Origin: a virus
Strand: one strand, 5' to 3'
Virus record (IMG/VR): IMGVR_UViG_3300021139_000051
Span: 1 to 37,969 of that record
Length of the DNA: 37,969 bases
Part shown: positions 32,948-37,969 of the stretch, piece by piece
How positions within the stretch are numbered: the stretch's first letter is position 1
How the letters are laid out: each line of letters begins with the position of its first letter
Notes under the pieces: model-generated
Databases searched by the model: none
The model's input: the letters and a program-made list of their open reading frames with translations, nothing else
What the model was told of the DNA's origin: nothing
Made by a program: the position numbers and the translations under genes

Positions 32948-32983
32948 ATTTATACTAATGCAAAAATGTGCAAAAACCCGCCC
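32945..32983 (-). promoter_or_regulatory. Phage promoter-like element, copy 4 (head-assembly block)
   Basis: Minus-strand reading: GGGCGGGTT, 20 bases ending TTTTTGCATTAG, then TATAAATATG. The last three bases are the ATG of the next gene, in place of the AGG seen in the best other copies. It drives the small protein, co-chaperonin, scaffold, head and capsid genes up to the terminator at 29004-29032. Confidence 0.8.
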
Positions 32984-32989
32984 CAGATT

Positions 32990-33214
32990 TTAATAAAAGT
33001 TACCGCCGTCGATATCTTTAAGATTCTTACCTGGGCCTACTTTGCTGTCTTTAGCCATTTTGTTGCCGTTAAGCACAGCATTGTTAGCGCGCTTGCTACC
33101 GGATGGGCCTTGCTCTACCTTTTGATCAGGACCACCAGCGTAGCCAGGGGTACCGGTCATCTTGTAGGCTTTTTTGAAGCCTAATTCGCCGCCGTCTTGT
33201 TTTTTAGTTGCCAT
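32990..33214 (-). CDS. Small basic Gly/Lys/Asn-rich protein after portal (74 aa)
   Basis: A polar, disordered-looking protein rich in Gly, Lys and Asn with few hydrophobic residues. It has GGELGFKKAYK near the start, TPGYAGGPDQK in the middle and DIDGGNFY at the end. Its ATG overlaps the portal stop by one base (TAATG), so it is translated with the portal. Its end lies only a few bases before the upstream box of promoter copy 4. It may be a small portal or virion accessory. No family is known to me. Confidence 0.65.
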   Translation of the reverse strand: MATKKQDGGELGFKKAYKMTGTPGYAGGPDQKVEQGPSGSKRANNAVLNGNKMAKDSKVGPGKNLKDIDGGNFY

Positions 33215-36129
33215 TATTGTCCTTCAGTGGGTGGTTGTTGCTCTGGTTGTGCTGCTTGTTGCTCTTGCATCTGCTGCATCTGTTGTTGATGCTGCTGGTC
33301 TGCTTGAGTTAACTGTTGTTGATGTTGTTGATCAGCCTGTTGTAGTCCTTGTTGATGCTCTTGGGCTGCTTGGGCTTGTTGCTGTGCTGCCATTGTGGCT
33401 TGATGCTGTGCCTCAATATTGTTTTGAACCTGGGCTGCTTGCTGCTCGAATGCTTGCTGCTGAACTTCTAATCCATGTTGACGGATATCTTGTTCTGCCG
33501 CCATAGTAGCTTCCATTGCAGACATGTTTTGCTCATGTTCTAACTTAGCTTGTTGCTGGTCCATCTGTGCGCCAGCGCTAATCATCGCAACACGCTCTTT
33601 TGCAGCGTTGTTGATGTTAGCCATTGCAATATCTGTAGCATTACGTTGGCTGTCGATGTTAGATTGTGTGCTGTACTTAGCTGCCAACTCTTGAACTTGC
33701 TGTTGCAACTGAGCAACTTTAAGCTGGTAGTCTTGCTGGGCTTTTTGCAGATCGAGCTGCATCTTAGCCTGAGCTTCTTGTTGTTTGCGCTGTGTCTCAG
33801 CCATCTGGGTCTTGAGAATTACCGCAGCTGTTGGATCAGCCATCATAGCAGACTGCTGCTGAGACTGTTGAGCTTGCTGTACCTTCTGTGCCAGTTGTTG
33901 GATCTGCTGGATGTATGGTCCAAGATCTTGCTGTGACTCTTCGTTAACCAATTGTGACGCTAGTGCAATAGCTTGCTGCGCTTGCTGAGTCATTGGTTTC
34001 TCTTGATGCAGATCAAACACATCTTTTCCATTGTCTGAAGCCTGAGCTACATAACCGCGAACAGACTGCAGATAGTGCAATGTCAAGTGCTGCTTGATAT
34101 GCTGCAATGCTTGTGGAGCAAACGTTGGTCCAATGACGGGATTCCCACCATAAGCAGGATTCATCGCATACTCTAAGTGAATCTTAATATGCGCCAAGTG
34201 ATCTTGGTCGGGGTACGCCGCTGCGGGGCGACCCATCGTCATCGAAACGTTTTCAAGTGCTGGATTAGACTCTTTTGCACCTAATGGGTTCGGAAGTACC
34301 TCATCCACAGACGGAACTTTAAGCTGACCTAATACACGACGATACACAGCACGGATGTCAAACATTCCGGGGGGCGCAGAGGTAGCCATTTGTAGCAGGG
34401 CTTGGTTCTGTGCAAGACGCTGTGTCTCAGAGAAGATGTTAGGGTCTGAAACTGGACGAACGTCGTTGTTATACGAGAAGTCACGTACCTTAACTTCAGT
34501 ACCGGACTCGTTGTCCATCTCATCTAAATACCAATGATTTAAACGAGAAATAATTGCTAGGGATTTAGCCTGTGAGCGGTGTAAACGGGCATGGATTGAG
34601 GAGAAAACTTTAGCGCCTTGCTCAATCAGAGCTTGTGTTGTACCAACTGGAGCATTGGAGTTAATTTCTCCAATCTTTTCTTCAGCTGTTGTAACAACAC
34701 CTTTAGCTGCAGTAGTTAACCAACCAAGTAAGTCAAACAATGTGGATGACGGTGGGTTAAACGGCATTGGCATAGCAATCTGACGGATGTCAGTAATGCC
34801 GGGGCCAGATTCTACTTCGATTACTTGTGTTGGTTCAATTCTGTCAGACTGGCCAGAAACTCGTCCAGTTTTGAGTTTAAGCATTGTCTGACTGTTGTTG
34901 ATATGAGCAGCATCAAGCAGAGCACGTAAAGAACCAGTAAGAGCAGCAGAGAGGCCACCAATAAGATGGGGGAGGCCAATAGCATAAGCACCGCGCCAAG
35001 GAATGAATTTGAACTCAACATACCAATCCAGTTTTTCAAGCTTCTCATCATTAGCTTCCCAGTTACGACGAAGAGCCAATACGTCACCGCTTGACTCATC
35101 AATTGTTAAAATGTAAGGCGCACGACGGCCTTCTGTAAGCGGGTCTTCCTCTAAACGCAGATAGCAAGTGATTTCATACACACGACGCAATCCGTCGATG
35201 TTTTTAGATGGCTCACGTTTGCCTTCAATCTTGTTGTTTGCAGCTTCAGAACGAGTCTGGTCTGTTAGAGGTGCGTCTGATGTGTACTCAAAGTTTTCCA
35301 GGTCACGGTATGTGCCGTCATCAATACGCTTTTGGTATGTGTCTTCTGTAATGTCTTGCTGCTCTGCAACACGTTGCGCTGTGTAGAAGTTTGTTGCAGC
35401 ATAAGGGAGAATGATGTTGTCAATTGGAACCCATTCGCACAGTGGACGTTTTTGTTCGTCGTCAAATCTCCATTTGAGATACTGTGAACCACCTAGGGGT
35501 AGCTGGGTTAACAGCTGCTCCATCTCATCGCGGTACTCAGGTACCTGCTCGGAGAGCTGCCAGTTAAGAAATGATACTTTACGGTTTGCTGTCTCTTCTT
35601 TGATGCGGTCTGCATCACCTTTGATATTGGATTTAACAATACCATCTGGTGGGAGAAGTTCTTTAGCAGCGGAAGCAGCAAAGTCAACGCATGCTTCTGC
35701 CATAACAGGGTGAACGACTTTAGAGGCTCCGTCAAACGTGGCTCCTCCGGGCGCGTCCTTACCCAGACCGGTACGGCGTAAACCTTCTTCGTACTGCTTA
35801 TCTCTTTCGCTACGTGCTTCTTTGTCTACATCAATGTAGTCAAGGTATTCGTTTGCTAAATTAGCTAATACGTCTTCATCAAAGATCTCTGCCAGGTTCT
35901 CGTAGAACTCTGGATCTTGTGTTGGACTTTTTTTGTCCTGGTAGTTAATTACAACTGAGCCATCTTCTAGCTCAATGACTTCTTGTTCTGCTTCGTCTGA
36001 ATCCAAACCTAACTCTTCTTCAAGCTGTGAGACTTCTTCGTCTTGATCAATAGCTTGTTGAAGGTCTTCCTCGCGATCTAAGGCTGGAAGCGCTGCACCG
36101 GTTTGAATTGGAATTTGGGGATTTGCCAT
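33214..36129 (-). CDS. Portal protein with long Gln-rich coiled-coil C-terminus (971 aa)
   Basis: The dodecameric portal that forms the DNA entry vertex. The central region (about 130-690) has the pattern of large portals of P22-like and environmental podoviruses: a GATFDGASKVVHPV segment near the beginning of the core, a PW-R-G-A-Y stretch, and TTAAKGVVTTAEEKIGE before a helical region. The N-terminal ~100 residues are acidic. The last ~265 residues are almost pure Gln/Ala coiled coil with short repeats (ADQQHQQQ), suggesting a long barrel or crown extending into the head, as in P22. At 971 residues it is larger than typical portals (400-750). It follows promoter copy 5 and the terminase gene. 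No Shine-Dalgarno sequence is visible before its ATG. Confidence 0.85.
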   Translation of the reverse strand: MANPQIPIQTGAALPALDREEDLQQAIDQDEEVSQLEEELGLDSDEAEQEVIELEDGSVVINYQDKKSPTQDPEFYENLAEIFDEDVLANLANEYLDYIDVDKEARSERDKQYEEGLRRTGLGKDAPGGATFDGASKVVHPVMAEACVDFAASAAKELLPPDGIVKSNIKGDADRIKEETANRKVSFLNWQLSEQVPEYRDEMEQLLTQLPLGGSQYLKWRFDDEQKRPLCEWVPIDNIILPYAATNFYTAQRVAEQQDITEDTYQKRIDDGTYRDLENFEYTSDAPLTDQTRSEAANNKIEGKREPSKNIDGLRRVYEITCYLRLEEDPLTEGRRAPYILTIDESSGDVLALRRNWEANDEKLEKLDWYVEFKFIPWRGAYAIGLPHLIGGLSAALTGSLRALLDAAHINNSQTMLKLKTGRVSGQSDRIEPTQVIEVESGPGITDIRQIAMPMPFNPPSSTLFDLLGWLTTAAKGVVTTAEEKIGEINSNAPVGTTQALIEQGAKVFSSIHARLHRSQAKSLAIISRLNHWYLDEMDNESGTEVKVRDFSYNNDVRPVSDPNIFSETQRLAQNQALLQMATSAPPGMFDIRAVYRRVLGQLKVPSVDEVLPNPLGAKESNPALENVSMTMGRPAAAYPDQDHLAHIKIHLEYAMNPAYGGNPVIGPTFAPQALQHIKQHLTLHYLQSVRGYVAQASDNGKDVFDLHQEKPMTQQAQQAIALASQLVNEESQQDLGPYIQQIQQLAQKVQQAQQSQQQSAMMADPTAAVILKTQMAETQRKQQEAQAKMQLDLQKAQQDYQLKVAQLQQQVQELAAKYSTQSNIDSQRNATDIAMANINNAAKERVAMISAGAQMDQQQAKLEHEQNMSAMEATMAAEQDIRQHGLEVQQQAFEQQAAQVQNNIEAQHQATMAAQQQAQAAQEHQQGLQQADQQHQQQLTQADQQHQQQMQQMQEQQAAQPEQQPPTEGQ

Positions 36130-36155
36130 AGATTGGGTATTTGTTGGATAATGTT

Positions 36156-36194
36156 CCTATTTATACTAATGCACAAATTAGGCTGTTTCCGCCC
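36156..36194 (-). promoter_or_regulatory. Phage promoter-like element, copy 5 (portal block)
   Basis: Minus-strand reading: GGGCGGAAA, 20 bases ending TGCATTAG, then TATAAATAGG. It is identical to copy 3 in both boxes. The upstream box overlaps the end of the terminase gene (TAGGGCGG includes its stop). It precedes the portal gene with a leader of about 20-25 bases. Confidence 0.82.
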
Positions 36195-37639
36195 TATTGA
36201 GCATAAGGATTTGCAGTACGTTTGGATGGGTCGTAATCAGCATAATCATAATCCCTGGCTGGTAGGGGGTCCAAATTGACCCATCCGGAGTCACGCAGCA
36301 CTCGTAGCGCCTGTGAGAGGGAATCAACGTAGTCATCATGACCGCCTGCTTCTGGGAATGAACACACTTGGCGGATAAACCGCTTAGACCAGTCGGCAAA
36401 GTCACCTTTTTTGACAGGATCTTCTGGAATGTAGACTTTTCCCTTAGCAATCAATGGCGCTACTATGTTTAAACGCTGCACTTTGTCAGCGCGCCCTGGA
36501 TTGTAACCTTGCACATAGATTCCAGAGCCCTGGAGTTCTTGGATCAGTGAAATACCCGCAGATTTATCCTCCATCAGCACCATGTCTGCTTTTTTGCCCT
36601 TACCAAAGTCATTATCTGCTCCGTACACAACCTCTTTGTAGTCATCGATTACTTTACGGCGCAATTCTGGATAGTTAAGGTGGTGGTCCCATGCGTCTAA
36701 CATCATTACACAGGTTCCAGCGTCCGGCTTTTCAAAAATACCCCACGCTGTACATGCCGTTGGGTCGTTAGTTGTTTTTTCGGAGGTAGCTGGGTCATAG
36801 GAAACAATGACATACTCCAGGTCTGGGGTTGGCATATTGGCTGGCCACATGCGAAACCATTTTCTTTTGACAATACCAGCGGCTTCTGGGTCCAAGATTT
36901 CACCATAGATCTCTTGACGGCCCATGTCTGTGCCTTCATACGTTTCTAATTGCTTGAAGAAGGTTTCAGATAGGTTTGAACGGTTGTCAAAGGACGATGC
37001 GTTGACTACGTATACATCGCCACCAATTTTTCCCTCGTTAAGGTCAACAATTAGTTCTTTTGGCTTGGGGGTTGTGGTGATGATTTGCTGGACTCGCGGT
37101 ATGCGCGGGTCTTTAAGACGCAACGTAAACTGGACGCCGTCGTAGGCTTCGTCGAGGTAGTCGAACGCACACAACTCGTCGAACCACGCACCGTGGTATT
37201 GCTTACCGCGGTACCGTTCTGGCTCTGAGGCTGGGATTCCTTGGATGATTGAGCCGTTAATGAGGGTAATTTCAAAGAGGGACTTGTTGTAGTCTCTGAT
37301 AAGGCTAGGTGGGATAATATTAAGGAGTCCGGAATCTCCTTCGAAACAAGTTGCTCGTATGTCGTTAGAGGTTGGAGCGGTAACCAACCAGCGTGTGTTG
37401 TCGTACTTCCAAGCCCTAATACCAATCCAATGGCTAGCGGTGTGAGTTTTGCCAGATCCGCGACCGGCAAGCATAAGAAACGTATCATATTCGCCATCTT
37501 CGGGCTCCCTTTGGTGTTGTAATGCTTGAATCTGCCATTTGACCTGCCACATCGCGGCTTCTAGCTGCGCTTTGGGCCAGTGTTTGTTAGATTCTGCAAA
37601 TTTTTTGAGAACTAGCTCTTGTTTTTGTGTTAAAGACAT
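36194..37639 (-). CDS. terL: Terminase large subunit (481 aa)
   Basis: The DNA-packaging motor and nuclease. ATPase motifs: Walker A GRGSGKT (59-65), Walker B AWFDE (151-155, D154/E155) and coupling motif TTTPKP (188-193). The RNase H-like nuclease motifs are Asp282 (SYDPATS), Glu357 or Asp358 (MEDKS) and Asp435/Asp436 (GGHDDYVDS). The length is standard. It starts inside the end of the upstream gene (10-base overlap) and ends at the upstream box of promoter copy 5, after which the portal follows, the usual terminase-portal order. No small terminase gene is visible in the window; it may lie to the right. The packaging mode cannot be told from the sequence. Confidence 0.95.
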   Translation of the reverse strand: MSLTQKQELVLKKFAESNKHWPKAQLEAAMWQVKWQIQALQHQREPEDGEYDTFLMLAGRGSGKTHTASHWIGIRAWKYDNTRWLVTAPTSNDIRATCFEGDSGLLNIIPPSLIRDYNKSLFEITLINGSIIQGIPASEPERYRGKQYHGAWFDELCAFDYLDEAYDGVQFTLRLKDPRIPRVQQIITTTPKPKELIVDLNEGKIGGDVYVVNASSFDNRSNLSETFFKQLETYEGTDMGRQEIYGEILDPEAAGIVKRKWFRMWPANMPTPDLEYVIVSYDPATSEKTTNDPTACTAWGIFEKPDAGTCVMMLDAWDHHLNYPELRRKVIDDYKEVVYGADNDFGKGKKADMVLMEDKSAGISLIQELQGSGIYVQGYNPGRADKVQRLNIVAPLIAKGKVYIPEDPVKKGDFADWSKRFIRQVCSFPEAGGHDDYVDSLSQALRVLRDSGWVNLDPLPARDYDYADYDPSKRTANPYAQ

Positions 37640-37969
37640 GAAATAAATCCTTCCCCTACCAAAAAAGTACCCTGATAGCCGTCTGTTTCAATATGAACGC
37701 AGGGTTGGCTTTGGATTTCGTATATCTCCCTGATGTATCTGCGGCTTAGTATACGCTTTTTGGTTGGGGGTGTTTGGTTTGGTATAAGATGCAAGCGTGA
37801 TTTGAATGTTAATGTATGGTTTTTTAGTAAAGGATGCGAAAAAATGGTTGTTTTATGGCCCAAAGACTCTACTAACCATTGAATTTGCTTTAATAACCCT
37901 TCATTTAGTAGGGTTATTCGAAACGTCTTGGTGCGTGGATTGTATTGTCTATGCTTTGCTTGTAGTAGG
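37630..37969 (-). CDS. 3' part of an unidentified gene, possibly homing-endonuclease/intein-like (5' end outside window)
   Basis: The minus-strand frame is open from the window edge for 112 codons and ends 10 bases inside the terminase gene. An apparent TTG start at 37863 is therefore only one internal option; the frame upstream also looks coding (for example TLLNEGLLKQIQWLVESLG). This stretch resembles the region in intein or LAGLIDADG-type proteins with a conserved SLG. The C-terminal 25 residues (CVHIETD, then TFLVGEGFI) resemble the terminal strand pair of Hint/intein folds, but the protein ends SCL without the His-Asn needed for splicing. A free-standing homing enzyme or a decayed intein-like gene is possible. 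That it codes is likely; the function is a weak inference. Confidence 0.55.
   Translation of the reverse strand, partial: LLQAKHRQYNPRTKTFRITLLNEGLLKQIQWLVESLGHKTTIFSHPLLKNHTLTFKSRLHLIPNQTPPTKKRILSRRYIREIYEIQSQPCVHIETDGYQGTFLVGEGFISCL

Noticed and set aside
33214-33520. Dense short repeats (TGTTGTTGATG-like) considered as a CRISPR-like or iteron array
   Set aside because: They encode the Gln/Ala coiled-coil end of the portal in frame. There are no regular spacers and no repeat/spacer pattern.
37892-37918. Perfect 9-bp inverted repeat with 9-base loop near the right end, first taken as a terminator
   Set aside because: There is no T tract on either strand, and it lies inside a minus-strand frame that stays open to the window edge. 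At most it is a regulatory or chance repeat.

Overview
The window looks like about 38 kb of a tailed double-stranded DNA phage that infects a Gram-negative bacterium. The phage assignment rests on a large terminase with both its ATPase and nuclease motifs, a portal, a scaffold-like protein, an HK97-type capsid protein, neck proteins, tail fibres and a lysis cassette. The Gram-negative host is inferred from an inner/outer membrane spanin pair (Rz with Rz1 nested in another frame). There is no tape-measure, tail-tube or sheath gene. Instead there is a set of large Ala/Gly/Gln-rich proteins typical of virion content ejected into the cell. A short-tailed (podovirus-like) virion is therefore the best guess. 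No integrase, repressor or tRNA gene was seen.

Layout: a family A DNA polymerase, cut at its 5' end by the window edge, lies on the plus strand (2-1834). It meets the minus-strand virion block head-on with no gap. Everything else is on the minus strand and is best read from the right. At the right edge is the 3' part of an unidentified gene, possibly a homing-endonuclease or intein-like protein, followed by the large terminase. Next come the portal and two small proteins, then a GroES-like co-chaperonin, scaffold, an unknown protein, a head structural protein and the major capsid protein. A strong terminator closes this head module. After it come small virion proteins, four tail fibre or adhesin proteins, an HNH endonuclease, a phage-type conserved protein and the lysis genes. 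The final block holds a cationic Gly-rich protein, the neck/adaptor and tail hub genes, and then four candidate ejection proteins.

The most striking non-coding signal is a repeated 35-39 bp element in five intergenic gaps, always on the minus strand and just ahead of a gene block. It has a 9-base box (GGGCGNAAA-like), exactly 20 bases, then TATA(A/G)(A/G)(T/G)A. The 12 bases TGCATTAGTATA are identical in all five copies, and a sixth degenerate copy precedes the lysozyme gene. I read it as a phage-specific (probably late) promoter that divides the virion genes into separately started blocks. At one site the promoter and the start codon of the next gene are fused.

Other points of interest: a phage GroES between portal and scaffold; a discoidin-like domain inserted in a neck protein; a possible M15-type peptidoglycan peptidase motif inside a candidate ejection protein; a double glycine-rich adhesin with two LamG-like and one SPRY-like domain; and a polymerase with Leu at the position equivalent to E. 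coli Pol I Phe762. All functional names come from reading motifs by eye; no database search was possible.
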